Origin: an uncultured Micrococcaceae bacterium
GTDB taxonomy: Bacteria > Actinomycetota > Actinomycetes > Actinomycetales > Micrococcaceae
Assembly (NCBI GenBank): GCA_947502645.1
Contig: CANNAD010000002.1
Location: 248,001 to 312,000 of the forward strand
Direction of reading: 5' to 3'
DNA length: 64,000 nucleotides
This document shows positions 44,967 through 53,780 of this stretch, in pieces. A program made the position numbers and the translations under genes. Below the pieces are notes generated by a model, which was not told the origin of the DNA, did not search any database, and saw nothing but the letters and a program-made list of their open reading frames with translations. Position 1 is the stretch's first letter. Every line of letters begins with the position of its first letter.

Positions 44967-47351
44967 ATGACGAAGAAAACCGAAGGCTCCGCGTCCACGA
45001 GAGAAGCTGCGGACAGTCACGACATCATCCGTGTACGTGGAGCGCGTGAGAACAATCTTCAGAATGTGGATGTAGACATTCCGAAGCGTCGCCTCACCGT
45101 GTTCACGGGCGTTTCCGGTTCGGGGAAAAGCTCGTTGGTTTTCAGCACTATCGCTGCAGAATCACAGCGAATGATCAACGAGACCTATAGTGCTTTTCTT
45201 CAGGGCTTCATGCCCACGCTTGCCCGTCCGGAAGTGGACGTGCTGGAGGGTCTCACGACGGCGATTATCGTCGATCAGGAGCGCATGGGTTCCAACCCCA
45301 AATCGACGGTAGGCACGGCAACGGACGCCAATGCGATGCTCCGCATCGTTTTCAGCCGGCTTGGCCAACCACATATTGGTTCCCCTCAGGCGTATTCCTT
45401 CAATGTGGCGTCTATCAGCGGGGCTGGCGCGGTCACCATGGAGCGGGGCGGTGAAACCGTCAAGGAGCGGCGTAGCTTCAGCATCACAGGAGGCATGTGC
45501 CCCCGCTGCGAGGGCATGGGGTCGGTTTCCGATTTCAATCTGAGCGCCCTATACGACGAAAATCTCTCTCTCAACGAGGGTGCAATCACGATCCCCGGTT
45601 ACAGCATGGATGGCTGGTACGGCCGGATCTTCAAGCAGTCCGGCTTCTTTGACCCGGACAAGCCCATCCGCAAATACACCAAGCGGGAACTTCATGATCT
45701 GCTCCGCAAGGAGGCCACCAAGATCAAAGTGGAGGGAATCAATCTCACCTACGAGGGGCTGATCCCCAAAATCCAGAAATCGATGCTGTCGAAGGACGTT
45801 GAGTCCCTGCAGCCACATGTCCGTTCCTTTGTGGAGCGCGCGATCACCTTCGCGACCTGCCCGGAATGTGACGGCACCAGGCTGAGCCAGGAAGCCTTGT
45901 CCTCAAAGGTCAACGGGAAGAATATCGCTGAGCTGTGCGCCATGCAGATCAGCGACCTGGCCGAGTGGATTCAGGACCTTGAAGAGCCGTCGGTCGCTCC
46001 GCTGCTGGAAGGGCTGCAGCAACTGTTGGGATCCTTCGTTGAGATCGGGCTCGGCTACCTTTCACTGGACCGGCCAGCGGGCACCCTGTCCGGGGGAGAG
46101 GCGCAGCGAACCAAGATGATCCGTCATCTCGGGTCTTCGCTGACAGATGTCACCTACGTCTTCGACGAGCCCACCATCGGTTTGCACCCCCACGACATTG
46201 AACGCATGAACTCGCTCCTGCTACAGCTCCGCGACAAGGGCAATACCGTTCTGGTGGTTGAGCATAAGCCAGAAACCATAGCCATTGCGGACCACGTCGT
46301 CGACCTTGGTCCAGGCGCAGGAACCCACGGTGGCACGATCTGCTTCGAGGGCACACTTGAGGGCCTGCGGGGGAGCGACACCACGACCGGGCATCATCTG
46401 GATGATCGAGCATCACTGAAATCCAGCGTACGGCCATCATCGGAAGTCCTGGAGATCAGGGATGCCTCGTCACATAACCTGCGAGATGTGAACGTGGACA
46501 TCCCGTTAGGTGTGCTCTGTGTCATCACGGGTGTCGCTGGCTCCGGCAAGAGCTCGCTAATCCAGGAGTCAGTGGCTGGGCGTGAGGGGGTGCTCGTTAT
46601 TGATCAGGGTGCAATCCGCGGCTCGAGGCGCAGCAACCCAGCCACGTACACCAAATTACTTGACCCTATCCGCAAGGCATTCGCGAAGGCCAACGGCGTC
46701 AAACCAGCACTGTTCAGCTCCAACTCGGAAGGTGCCTGTCCTACGTGTAACGGTGCTGGGGTGATCTACACAGACCTCGGCGTCATGGCGACAGTCGAAA
46801 CACCGTGCGAAGAATGCGAGGGCAGACGGTTTCAGGCTTCTGTGCTCGAGTACACCTTGAACGGGCGCAATATTGCCGACGTACTGGCTATGTCGGTAGC
46901 CCAGGCCAAGGAGTTTTTCGACGACGGTGAGTCCCGCACGCCAGCGGCCGGCAGGATTCTGGGGCGGCTCGACGACGTCGGGCTTGGCTATCTGACGCTC
47001 GGCCAACCGCTGACCACACTGTCTGGCGGCGAACGCCAACGTCTCAAGCTCGCCAGTCAGTTGTCGGAAAAAGGCAACGTGTACGTTCTGGACGAGCCGA
47101 CCGCAGGACTCCATCTTGCCGACGTCGAGAATCTGTTGGCCATGCTGGACCGCCTCGTGGATTCGGGTAAATCGGTCATCGTTATCGAACATCATCAGGC
47201 AGTCATGGCGCATGCGGACTGGATTATTGACATGGGTCCTGGCGCCGGGCACGACGGCGGCCTGATCGTTTTCGAAGGCACTCCAGACGAGCTCGTGCAG
47301 ACTCGCTCGACGCTCACAGGAAAGCATCTAGCGGCATATCTAGGCAGCTGA
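44967..47351 (+). CDS. UvrA-like ABC ATPase (DrrC type)
   Basis: A 794-aa twin-ABC protein shorter than housekeeping UvrA (~950 aa). Walker A motifs are GVSGSGKSS (residues 48-56) and GVAGSGKSS in the second half; signatures are [12 protein letters not shown] and [12 protein letters not shown]; Walker B are [11 protein letters not shown] and [10 protein letters not shown]. Zinc-type CxxC pairs remain in [16 protein letters not shown] and CPTCNGAG. Stand-alone UvrA-like proteins of this type include DrrC, linked to resistance to DNA-intercalating drugs. No uvrB or uvrC is nearby. ATG at 44967; the ribosome site is weak (GGAG 11 nt upstream). Confidence 0.85.
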   Translation: MTKKTEGSASTREAADSHDIIRVRGARENNLQNVDVDIPKRRLTVFTGVSGSGKSSLVFSTIAAESQRMINETYSAFLQGFMPTLARPEVDVLEGLTTAIIVDQERMGSNPKSTVGTATDANAMLRIVFSRLGQPHIGSPQAYSFNVASISGAGAVTMERGGETVKERRSFSITGGMCPRCEGMGSVSDFNLSALYDENLSLNEGAITIPGYSMDGWYGRIFKQSGFFDPDKPIRKYTKRELHDLLRKEATKIKVEGINLTYEGLIPKIQKSMLSKDVESLQPHVRSFVERAITFATCPECDGTRLSQEALSSKVNGKNIAELCAMQISDLAEWIQDLEEPSVAPLLEGLQQLLGSFVEIGLGYLSLDRPAGTLSGGEAQRTKMIRHLGSSLTDVTYVFDEPTIGLHPHDIERMNSLLLQLRDKGNTVLVVEHKPETIAIADHVVDLGPGAGTHGGTICFEGTLEGLRGSDTTTGHHLDDRASLKSSVRPSSEVLEIRDASSHNLRDVNVDIPLGVLCVITGVAGSGKSSLIQESVAGREGVLVIDQGAIRGSRRSNPATYTKLLDPIRKAFAKANGVKPALFSSNSEGACPTCNGAGVIYTDLGVMATVETPCEECEGRRFQASVLEYTLNGRNIADVLAMSVAQAKEFFDDGESRTPAAGRILGRLDDVGLGYLTLGQPLTTLSGGERQRLKLASQLSEKGNVYVLDEPTAGLHLADVENLLAMLDRLVDSGKSVIVIEHHQAVMAHADWIIDMGPGAGHDGGLIVFEGTPDELVQTRSTLTGKHLAAYLGS

Positions 47352-47696
47352 GTTGCGGCGTAGCTGATGGGTCTGTGGCCCTGATCCTGAACCCTAGGTG
47401 TAACGCCGATAATCTACATTATGTCAACTAACAGACCGAAGTACCTCCCCCGCATATGACGTACCCGTCCCTACAGTGATTTTGGCGGTCATGCAATTAT
47501 CAGTCCAAACACTGGGCGCCAAGGCGCATTGAAGGAAGCGCCAGTTCTGTTTCCGTGCAGCCGGCGGTCATCAATGCGGAGAATGCAGCGGCTGCAAGCT
47601 GGGTTCATCAAGCTTCTTCATCAGCCGGCCCCCGGATCCCTGGCGGGCCGGTATTTTGGATGGATCGAATGGCTTCCTCGCTCGGCGAGTGTATTA
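47352..47696. other. Gene-free stretch after the UvrA-like gene
   Basis: About 345 bp without a supportable gene. It contains a 7-bp hairpin CCGGCCC/GGGCCGG (47625-47651) followed by TATTTT, possibly a weak terminator. Short open frames here have no start signals or homology that I recognise. Confidence 0.4.
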
Positions 47697-47708
47697 GTAC
47701 TGTGGTAC
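47697..47708. promoter_or_regulatory. Candidate GntR (YtrA-type) operator
   Basis: GTAC-TGTG-GTAC, embedded in a larger partly symmetric segment ending TGTGGTACACA, 40 bp upstream of the membrane protein/gntR pair. YtrA-type regulators bind GTAC-containing palindromes and usually regulate their own operons. Confidence 0.4.
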
Positions 47709-47748
47709 ACATTGTATCAATGGAATGGCACAATACGAGAGGCTCGCG

Positions 47749-48657
47749 ATGGTAGTTTATATAATCCTTTTTGCGTTCGGACCCGCGCTGCTCGGCCTTA
47801 TCGCTGCGCTCGTAGCGTTGCCAGTTGCCCAAAGACGCTCGCCGGTACCGGTGGTTGGCCGCGCGATACGGGTTTGGACACTGGTTGGAATCCTGATCGC
47901 TGTGCTGGCTGAGCTTGTCCTGCGCATTCCGTTTGGTCCGTTGCCAGTAGCGGTACTGGAGGCCAGGTACGTCGCGCCGCTGACAATCGGACTCATCGCG
48001 GTCCTGATCCTGGTGTTACCGGTGGTGCGCCGGCCAGCCGCAGACAATGCGACGCTCTCGCGGAGGACGCTATTCAGCTTCGGGTCGCGGTGGTGGTTTG
48101 TCGCTCTCTTTGTCGTCGTCGCAGTGGTGCTCGCCGTGACCATACCGGCCGGGATGGCCTCCAGCCCCGACGAGCAAGGCCTCTACCGGACCTACTGGGT
48201 GGATTTCGGCACCGAAAGCAGCATCGGATCGGGCATCTACGGCTGGTACTATTCACTGCCCGCCACGGTGATCCATGGGTTACTGCTGCTTGCTGCACTG
48301 CTGGCAATCAGCTCTATCGCCCGACCTCCGCTGCCAGATGAGCACAGCGTCGACGTCGCCGTGCGTCGATGGCGTACCCGCAACATCCTCGCGGTCACAA
48401 TTGGAGCCCTGTTGATGCACCTCGCAGTCGTTCTTCGCTCACTGGCCGGGACCGCCGCGCTGAGTGGCGGGGCCTCGACCACGCAGGGGTGGTACACCGC
48501 CGGCACACCGTTTGCGGTGCTCGAGGTGCCGCTAGAGGTGATATCGATTGCCGCTGACGCCAGCGCTTGGTTTCTGTGGCTCTTCGTCTTTCTGATGGCA
48601 GCACTCCCGCCAGCGAGCGAGAGGTTGACGTCAACATGGCGCTACGCATCACGTTAA
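47749..48657 (+). CDS. Multi-pass membrane protein of unknown function
   Basis: A 302-aa protein with about seven hydrophobic helices (VVYIILFAFGPALLGLIAALVALPVA, VWTLVGILIAVLAELVLRI, YVAPLTIGLIAVLILVLPVV, WWFVALFVVVAVVLAVTIP, GYYSLPATVIHGLLLLAALLAI-type region, ILAVTIGALLMHLAVVLRSL, SAWFLWLFVFLMAALP). No ABC ATPase or transporter signature is visible. I prefer ATG 47749, preceded by GAGAGG; an ATG at 47725 is in frame. It overlaps the YtrA-type regulator by 22 bp, so that regulator probably controls it. Function unknown. Confidence 0.75.
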   Translation: MVVYIILFAFGPALLGLIAALVALPVAQRRSPVPVVGRAIRVWTLVGILIAVLAELVLRIPFGPLPVAVLEARYVAPLTIGLIAVLILVLPVVRRPAADNATLSRRTLFSFGSRWWFVALFVVVAVVLAVTIPAGMASSPDEQGLYRTYWVDFGTESSIGSGIYGWYYSLPATVIHGLLLLAALLAISSIARPPLPDEHSVDVAVRRWRTRNILAVTIGALLMHLAVVLRSLAGTAALSGGASTTQGWYTAGTPFAVLEVPLEVISIAADASAWFLWLFVFLMAALPPASERLTSTWRYASR

Positions 48658-49034
48658 TCGACGGTACCTCGCCCGCGGATCAGATCCGTGACCAAGTCCG
48701 CGGATTGATCACCACGGACCAGCTCCCCGCCGGCGAGGCGCTTCCTTCCGTGCGCCAACTCGCCAAGGACCTGGGGGTAGCCCCTGGAACGGTCGCGAAG
48801 GCCTACCGGTCTCTCGAGCGCGATGGCTTACTGCAAACGCGGGTCGGGGGCGGCACTCGGGTCCATCCAGCTGCAAGCAAGACCCCACGTGCGGTCATCG
48901 AACACGCCCACGCCCTCGCGCAAGCAGGCGTCACGGCCAACGTCGGCCTGGACGACGCCATCCGCATTCTGCGTACCGTCTGGCCAGATGGCAGAACGCA
49001 GGCAAAGACTGACGAGGAGATGCGGTCCGGGTGA
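48636..49034 (+). CDS. YtrA-type GntR family regulator
   Basis: A 132-aa short GntR regulator: winged helix at residues 9-75 (SPADQIRDQVRGLITTDQLPAGEALPSVRQLAKDLGVAPGTVAKAYRSLERDGLLQTRVGGGTRV) followed by a ~50-residue helical dimerisation tail, the YtrA layout. It overlaps the upstream membrane protein gene by 22 bp and has GAGAGG about 13 nt before its ATG. YtrA regulators often repress transporter operons induced by cell-wall antibiotics; the target here is most likely its own operon. Confidence 0.85.
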   Translation: MALRITLIDGTSPADQIRDQVRGLITTDQLPAGEALPSVRQLAKDLGVAPGTVAKAYRSLERDGLLQTRVGGGTRVHPAASKTPRAVIEHAHALAQAGVTANVGLDDAIRILRTVWPDGRTQAKTDEEMRSG

Positions 49035-49089
49035 CACGTCGAAGTGGGCAACTGCCCCTTCGGTTAGGACAAGTAGCCTGCCACCGGCG

Positions 49090-49653
49090 CTACTCCTGCT
49101 GGGTAGATGCAAGGCCAAGTCCCCCCAGTATGGCGTCCAGCCCGAAGATGAAGGCCTCGCCGAACTGGTCTTGGCTGGCTCCGTCCAGCAGGCCAGCTCG
49201 GACAAGATCAGTGTGTGTCTGCTCCTTCGATACCGAGCCCAGAATGTAATGCATGAGCGTGTCGGCACCCCAGCTGGCGTGCGTGGCCGAGAACTGTTGG
49301 TCGATCAGCCCTGAACGAAACATCTTTGCAGCCTGTAGCGATGTCGGGTCCAGTGCGTAGGCAACAGCGACGACGTCGGCACCGTCGCGTATCTGGAGTA
49401 GAGCCGTACGAATATTCAGGGCATTCTCCCGCACCCTCTCCCCCGCTGTTGCTCCGCTGGCGGTGGGATGAAGCGTCAGTATCTCGCGGGCTAGCGCTAG
49501 AAGTAGTTCCTGCTTGTTCTTGATGTGCCAGTACAACGCCCCTGGCTGGACGCCGAGTTCGCGCGCAAGGCGACGCATCGTCAGGTCGCCCAGCCCGTAC
49601 GTCCGCAGGACCTGCAGGGCCGACTCAATGATGTGCTCTCTCGTCAGGCTCAA
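49090..49653 (-). CDS. bioQ: TetR-family biotin regulator BioQ (probable)
   Basis: A 187-aa TetR regulator with an N-terminal helix-turn-helix (LTREHIIESALQVLRTYGLGDLTMRRLARELGVQPGALYWHIKNKQELLLALAREI). I choose TTG at 49653 because AAGGAGG lies 5 nt upstream; the longer frame has unconserved residues. In actinobacteria BioQ lies beside bioB and binds TGAAC-N3-GTTCA. Exactly such a palindrome lies between this gene and bioB. A minus-strand TAGGAT (49683-49688) is a good -10. The family assignment is sure; the name rests on neighbour and operator. Confidence 0.82.
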   Translation of the reverse strand: MSLTREHIIESALQVLRTYGLGDLTMRRLARELGVQPGALYWHIKNKQELLLALAREILTLHPTASGATAGERVRENALNIRTALLQIRDGADVVAVAYALDPTSLQAAKMFRSGLIDQQFSATHASWGADTLMHYILGSVSKEQTHTDLVRAGLLDGASQDQFGEAFIFGLDAILGGLGLASTQQE

Positions 49654-49682
49654 GTGAACCTCCTTGTCGCTGTCTGTCGTCG

Positions 49683-49688
49683 ATCCTA
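49683..49688 (-). promoter_or_regulatory. Candidate -10 of bioQ
   Basis: Minus-strand TAGGAT, about 30 nt before the TTG start, leaving room for the AAGGAGG ribosome site. Confidence 0.45.
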
Positions 49689-49689
49689 T

Positions 49690-49718
49690 TTGACGATTGG
49701 CCCAATTCGCCAAATAAT
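49690..49718 (+). promoter_or_regulatory. Promoter of bioB
   Basis: TTGACG, 17-bp spacer, AATAAT, then 6 nt to the GTG at 49725. The predicted transcription start coincides with the start codon. Confidence 0.65.
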
Positions 49719-49734
49719 TGAACGGTGTTCAATT
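49716..49734. promoter_or_regulatory. BioQ operator
   Basis: Perfect palindrome AATTGAAC-GGT-GTTCAATT, containing the BioQ consensus TGAAC-N3-GTTCA. It overlaps the end of the -10 and the first codons of bioB. Confidence 0.8.
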
Positions 49735-50783
49735 CATTCACCGCGTTGGCGGAACAACAGCTGTCAGGTCAGATGCTCGCCGAGTCGGAGGCGCTGGCGC
49801 TCCTCAGCTCTCCCGATGAGGACTTGATGGACATACTCGCCGCAGCTTCACGCATACGACGACGCCATTTTGGCAACACCGTCAAAGTGAACTATCTGGT
49901 GAATCTGAAGTCTGGACTGTGCCCGGAAGACTGTACATACTGTTCGCAGCGGTTGGGCTCGGCCGCAGAAATCCTGAAATACACGTGGCTCCGGCCGGAT
50001 GAAGCCGCCACTCAGGCCGCGGCAGGAATCACAGGCGGAGCAAGTCGCGTGTGCCTGGTTGCGAGCGGCAAAGGCCCCACCGATCGGGATGTCTCCCGGG
50101 TGACGGACATTGTGGACCGGTTGAAATCCGATCATCCGGGCGTTGAGGTATGTGCTTGCCTGGGGATCCTGAAACAAGGCCAGGCGCAACGCCTGAAAGA
50201 AGCGGGCGTGGACGCTTACAACCACAACGTGAACACGAGCGAATCACACTATGCAGAGATCTGCTCCACCCACTCCTATGAAGAGCGCGTCGGTACGGTT
50301 GAACAGTCAAAGGCAGCCGGGCTGTCACCCTGTTCTGGCTTGATCGTCGGAATGGGAGAAAGTGCCGAGCAGCTGGTAGAGGCTGTCTTTGCACTGCGTG
50401 ATCTGGGAAGCGAATCGATCCCCATTAATTTCCTCATGCCCTTTGACGGGACTCCCCTCGAGGGAACTTGGGACCTTACGCCCCAGGATTGCCTCCGCAT
50501 CCTTGCCATGGTGCGCTTTGCTTGCCCTGACAAAGAGATACGAATCGCGGCGGGTCGTGAAATGCACCTCAGGTCCCTACAGCCACTGGCCTTGCACGTA
50601 GCGAACTCCCTGTTCCTCGGTGACTACCTCACGAGTGAAGGACAGGACGCCGAGGCTGACCTGGCCATGATTGCCGACTCCGGATTTGTGATTCTTGGTG
50701 CAGGAGATACTGGACCAGGTTCCAGCAGTAAGGTTTCTATCCGACGTCGTGGTGCAGGGACTGACGCAGCGGCCAATGCTTGA
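49725..50783 (+). CDS. bioB: Biotin synthase
   Basis: A 352-aa radical-SAM enzyme that inserts sulfur into dethiobiotin. The iron-sulfur motif CPEDCTYC is at Cys66, Cys70 and Cys73. Other landmarks: [56 protein letters not shown] and [15 protein letters not shown]. The start is either GTG 49725, which lies inside the BioQ operator and would be leaderless, or ATG 49773 with a weak AGGT upstream; the promoter geometry favours the GTG. bioA, bioF and bioD are not nearby. Confidence 0.93.
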   Translation: MFNSFTALAEQQLSGQMLAESEALALLSSPDEDLMDILAAASRIRRRHFGNTVKVNYLVNLKSGLCPEDCTYCSQRLGSAAEILKYTWLRPDEAATQAAAGITGGASRVCLVASGKGPTDRDVSRVTDIVDRLKSDHPGVEVCACLGILKQGQAQRLKEAGVDAYNHNVNTSESHYAEICSTHSYEERVGTVEQSKAAGLSPCSGLIVGMGESAEQLVEAVFALRDLGSESIPINFLMPFDGTPLEGTWDLTPQDCLRILAMVRFACPDKEIRIAAGREMHLRSLQPLALHVANSLFLGDYLTSEGQDAEADLAMIADSGFVILGAGDTGPGSSSKVSIRRRGAGTDAAANA

Positions 50784-50785
50784 GT

Positions 50786-50998
50786 TCAGTTTCGGGACTT
50801 AGCAACGATGTACGTGCTTCCGTCCGCCCGCTTCTTCGTCTGCCACTGCTCGGATGATCCCTGCATGGTTTCCAGAAGCTGCTTGTTCTCTTCAGTCATG
50901 GGGTGATCGAGGCTGGTGACCTGCGCTGGCCCGAAGACAGTGCGAAGACGCCCTGTGGCTCGCATGAACGCGGCAGAAGCCGTCTGTTTGCCAGCCAT
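50786..50998 (-). CDS. Small hypothetical protein
   Basis: A 70-aa protein, MAGKQTASAAFMRATGRL, then a helix (MTEENKQLLETMQGSSEQWQTKKRADGSTYIVAKSRN). I recognise no family. ATG at 50998 or GTG at 51007 are both possible; GGGA lies upstream of the GTG. It is convergent with bioB, with only a 2-bp gap. The predicted product is basic and helical. Confidence 0.55.
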   Translation of the reverse strand: MAGKQTASAAFMRATGRLRTVFGPAQVTSLDHPMTEENKQLLETMQGSSEQWQTKKRADGSTYIVAKSRN

Positions 50999-51121
50999 AA
51001 TAATCACCGATTCCCGCAGCTAGATGTTCTGTCCTGTATGACTCGAGTCTACGACAGGTCGCTGCTTCCTGTCCTACCCGGGCAAGGCAGCGAGGGATTC
51101 ACGACACATGGACTGAGGAGC

Positions 51122-51127
51122 TACGGT
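51122..51127 (+). promoter_or_regulatory. Leaderless -10 of the DUF3054 gene
   Basis: TACGGT, 6 nt before the ATG at 51134; no ribosome site. Confidence 0.55.
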
Positions 51128-51133
51128 TGAACC

Positions 51134-51547
51134 ATGGTGTCGAACCAAACCGAGCACTCCCCCAGCCGTTGGGCCACCGTTTTGCTGACGGACCTGCTCC
51201 TCATCTTCGTTTTCGCGACCGTAGGCCGTGCACAGCATGAGAGTGGGATTACCTCGCTTGGCATTCTCTCGACCGCTGGACCCTTCGTCGTCGCGTGTAT
51301 TGCAGGGTGGTCGGTCACCCAGAACTGGAACTCGCCGCTATCCCTGTGGCCAAACGGTGTCCTCGTCTGGCTGATCACGGTCATCGGTGGTCTGACTCTT
51401 CGCGCGTTCTTCGACCACGCACCTGCATTGAGCTTTCAGATTGTCACTCTGCTGGCCCTGGGAGTTCTGCTGCTTGGTCACAGACTTGTTCGCCACGTCA
51501 TCGGCAGGAACAGGAAAAAGAGCGGTTCAGGTCCGAGGACAAAATAG
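51134..51547 (+). CDS. DUF3054 family membrane protein
   Basis: A 137-aa membrane protein with four hydrophobic helices (WATVLLTDLLLIFVFATVGR, GILSTAGPFVVACIAGWSV, GVLVWLITVIGGLTLRAFF, SFQIVTLLALGVLLLGHRLV). The AxGRxxH text (VGRAQHESG) and NGVLVWLITVIGGLTLR are characteristic of DUF3054, common in actinobacteria and of unknown function. The start is ATG 51134. Confidence 0.82.
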   Translation: MVSNQTEHSPSRWATVLLTDLLLIFVFATVGRAQHESGITSLGILSTAGPFVVACIAGWSVTQNWNSPLSLWPNGVLVWLITVIGGLTLRAFFDHAPALSFQIVTLLALGVLLLGHRLVRHVIGRNRKKSGSGPRTK

Positions 51548-51588
51548 ACTCTCAGTGAATAATCACCGCATCATGAAGGAAGGCCACC

Positions 51589-51867
51589 ATGATTACCGCA
51601 TTCGTCCTCATCCAGACGGACTCAAAGCGCATCCCGGAGAGCGCACAGGAAATTTCCGAGATAGAGGGCATCAGTGAGGTCTACTCGGTGACAGGAGGCT
51701 GCGATCTCATTGCTGTGGCACGCGTGGATCGGCACGAAGACCTGGCTGACGTGATCGCCGACAGGCTCTCGAAAGTGCAGGGCGTGGTTGAGACGACAAC
51801 GCAGATCGCTTTCCGTTCCTATTCTTCGAACGATCTCAACGCCGCGTTCTCGCTCGGGCTGGAGTAA
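51589..51867 (+). CDS. Stand-alone Lrp/AsnC ligand-binding (RAM) domain protein
   Basis: A 92-aa protein consisting only of the Lrp/AsnC effector-binding fold (ITAFVLIQTDSKRIPESAQEISEIEGISEVYSVTGGCDLIAVARVDRHEDLADVIADRLSKVQGVVETTTQIAF), without a DNA-binding domain. Such proteins oligomerise and bind amino acids, and may modulate full-length Lrp regulators. ATG with AAGGAAGG upstream. It is convergent with trpD with a 6-bp gap; conserved next to trpD in relatives as far as I recall. Confidence 0.88.
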   Translation: MITAFVLIQTDSKRIPESAQEISEIEGISEVYSVTGGCDLIAVARVDRHEDLADVIADRLSKVQGVVETTTQIAFRSYSSNDLNAAFSLGLE

Positions 51868-51873
51868 CTGGAT

Positions 51874-52932
51874 TTATCGGGTTGCGGCGATCCACCGCTC
51901 CAGAACGGCCGAGGCAGCTCCGGAATCGATGGATTGTCGCGCCGCATCCAAATTGTTGTAGATACGCTCCGCCGCCGGCCTATCCGACGCGGTGTCCGCT
52001 GCGGCCATGCCTGCGGCGGCGTTCAGCACGACGGCGTCCCGAACCGGACCTTCGCCACCGGCGAGAATGCTCCGCACCACAGATGCATTGTATTCAGGAC
52101 CCTGGCCCCTCAACGCGTCTACAGGAGCAATGTCGAGATCGAACTCCCGAGGCTCCACGCTGGATTCAGTCACCAGACCATTCCTCACGTCCCAAACCCG
52201 CGTAGGCCCGGACGTAGTCATCTTGTCCCGGCCGTCATTTCCTCGGAACACGAGGGCCTGGGTTCCCCTGCGGGCAAGAACGCCCGCCATGAGCGGAGCC
52301 ATACGCGGATCAGACACACCGAGTGCCTGAAATCCCACTCGAGCAGGATTGGTCAAGGGGCCCAGTACGTTGAACGCTGTTCTCACACCCAGATCTCGGC
52401 GGGTCACGGCCGCGTGGCGCATGGATGGATGGAACATCTGTGCGAAGCAGAAAGTGATGCCGACTTCATCAGCAACCTCAGCGACCCGTTCCACAGGCAG
52501 ATCCAGACGCACACCAAGTGCTTCAATGACGTCCGCTGCTCCTGAAGAACTGGATGCACCCCTGTTCCCGTGTTTGACGACCTTGTGTCCAGCTCCAACA
52601 ACTACGAGCGAAGCCATCGTCGAAATATTGAGGGTATCCAGTCCGTCTCCCCCAGTACCGACGATGTCCAGGGCGTCTCCCGTCACCGTGATGCGGTGGG
52701 CGCGGCTGAGCATGGCTTCCGTGAGACCTGTGAGCTCCTCTACGGTCTCCCCCTTGGCAGCCAGCCCCATGAGGAACGCTGCCAGCCGAGACGGACTCAC
52801 TGCTCCGTCCATGATGTTTTCCATGGCCCAGCTGGTCTCGTCAACGCCGAGATCCTCCCTGTTGATCAGCTTGCCGAAGAGCTGCGCCCACGTCGGAACG
52901 GGCGGATTTGAACCGAAAATATCACTCACCAT
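51874..52932 (-). CDS. trpD: Anthranilate phosphoribosyltransferase
   Basis: A 352-aa enzyme that adds phosphoribose from PRPP to anthranilate in tryptophan synthesis. The PRPP motif is DIVGTGGDGLDTLNIST (around residue 95); the anthranilate/metal region includes KHGNRGASSSSGAADVIEALGV, AQMFHPSMRHAAVTRRDLGVRTAFNVLGPLTNPA and DEVDP-like DGRDKMTTSGPT. It stands alone; other trp genes are not in the window. The start ATG (52932) lacks a ribosome site. The AT-rich palindromic block upstream may be its control region. Confidence 0.95.
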   Translation of the reverse strand: MVSDIFGSNPPVPTWAQLFGKLINREDLGVDETSWAMENIMDGAVSPSRLAAFLMGLAAKGETVEELTGLTEAMLSRAHRITVTGDALDIVGTGGDGLDTLNISTMASLVVVGAGHKVVKHGNRGASSSSGAADVIEALGVRLDLPVERVAEVADEVGITFCFAQMFHPSMRHAAVTRRDLGVRTAFNVLGPLTNPARVGFQALGVSDPRMAPLMAGVLARRGTQALVFRGNDGRDKMTTSGPTRVWDVRNGLVTESSVEPREFDLDIAPVDALRGQGPEYNASVVRSILAGGEGPVRDAVVLNAAAGMAAADTASDRPAAERIYNNLDAARQSIDSGAASAVLERWIAATR

Positions 52933-52942
52933 CCAAGGTTAT

Positions 52943-52976
52943 CTACGTTTCGTAGAAATTCTAGATTTCTTTCTAC
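52943..52976. promoter_or_regulatory. AT-rich palindromic block upstream of trpD
   Basis: Overlapping inverted repeats: CTACG-TTT-CGTAG (52943-52955), AGAAAT-TCTAG-ATTTCT (52954-52970) and GTAGAAA/TTTCTAC (52952-52958 with 52970-52976). It is unusually AT-rich for the window and sits 11 bp before the trpD ATG, a likely regulator site. Confidence 0.45.
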
Positions 52977-53078
52977 CCACATTACTTCCGCGCCATCACT
53001 GGGAAGAGTAGCTGTCTCGGTGTGGCTGGACGCGCCCAAGATGCTTACGCATTGGAGAAGTGAGCGGTTTTAGAGCCA

Positions 53079-53084
53079 TAATGT
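53079..53084 (+). promoter_or_regulatory. Candidate -10 of ctaE
   Basis: TAATGT, 4 nt before the GTG at 53089. No ribosome site precedes the GTG, so a leaderless or very short leader is likely. Confidence 0.4.
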
Positions 53085-53088
53085 TCTT

Positions 53089-53727
53089 GTGACAACTGCG
53101 ACCCATGCCCCCAGTAGCCCCGTGCATCCCACATTGAACAGGCCCAACATGGTTTCCGTCGGAACCGTTGTATGGCTGTCCAGCGAGCTGATGTTCTTCG
53201 CGGGCCTTTTTGCCATGTACTTTACGCTCCGTGCAACGTCGTCTGATATCTGGGCCGAAGAGACCCAGCTACTCAACGTGCCCTTTGCGCTGGCGAACAC
53301 GATCATCCTCGTAGCGAGTTCGGTGACATGCCAGTTCGGCGTATTCGCAGCCGAACGCCTGCAGCCCCGCCGGCTGGCAGGAGTCTTCAACATCGCCAAG
53401 TGGGGAATGGTTGAGTGGTTCCTGCTCACGTTCCTCATGGGCGCCATCTTTGTGGCTGTCCAGGCGTTTGAGTATGCGCACCTCGTCTCCGACGGAATAA
53501 CTCTTGCATCCGGCCCCTATGGTTCTGCTTTCTACATGACCACCGGGTTCCACGGACTGCACGTTATCGGTGGACTGGTCGCGTTCCTGCTGATCATCGG
53601 CCGGGCATACGCGGCCCGTCGATTTGGCCACTTTGAGGCAACATCTGCAATCGTCGTTTCCTACTACTGGCACTTCGTTGACGTTGTCTGGATCGGCCTC
53701 TTCATCATCATCTACTTCCTCCAGTAG
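53089..53727 (+). CDS. ctaE: Cytochrome c oxidase subunit III
   Basis: A 212-aa five-helix subunit III of the aa3 oxidase. Segments: [103 protein letters not shown] and [22 protein letters not shown], all signature-rich. It heads the ctaE-qcrC-qcrA-qcrB operon, the conserved actinobacterial order. GTG start. Confidence 0.96.
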   Translation: MTTATHAPSSPVHPTLNRPNMVSVGTVVWLSSELMFFAGLFAMYFTLRATSSDIWAEETQLLNVPFALANTIILVASSVTCQFGVFAAERLQPRRLAGVFNIAKWGMVEWFLLTFLMGAIFVAVQAFEYAHLVSDGITLASGPYGSAFYMTTGFHGLHVIGGLVAFLLIIGRAYAARRFGHFEATSAIVVSYYWHFVDVVWIGLFIIIYFLQ

Positions 53728-53780
53728 ACGCACCAAGCAATCGTTCTAATAGCAATGGCTCGACAAGAAGGAACCATCAC

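Noticed and set aside
44660-44998. 112-aa minus-strand frame upstream of the UvrA-like gene
   Set aside because: No start signal, no conserved text, and it covers the hairpin leader and the first codons of the real gene.
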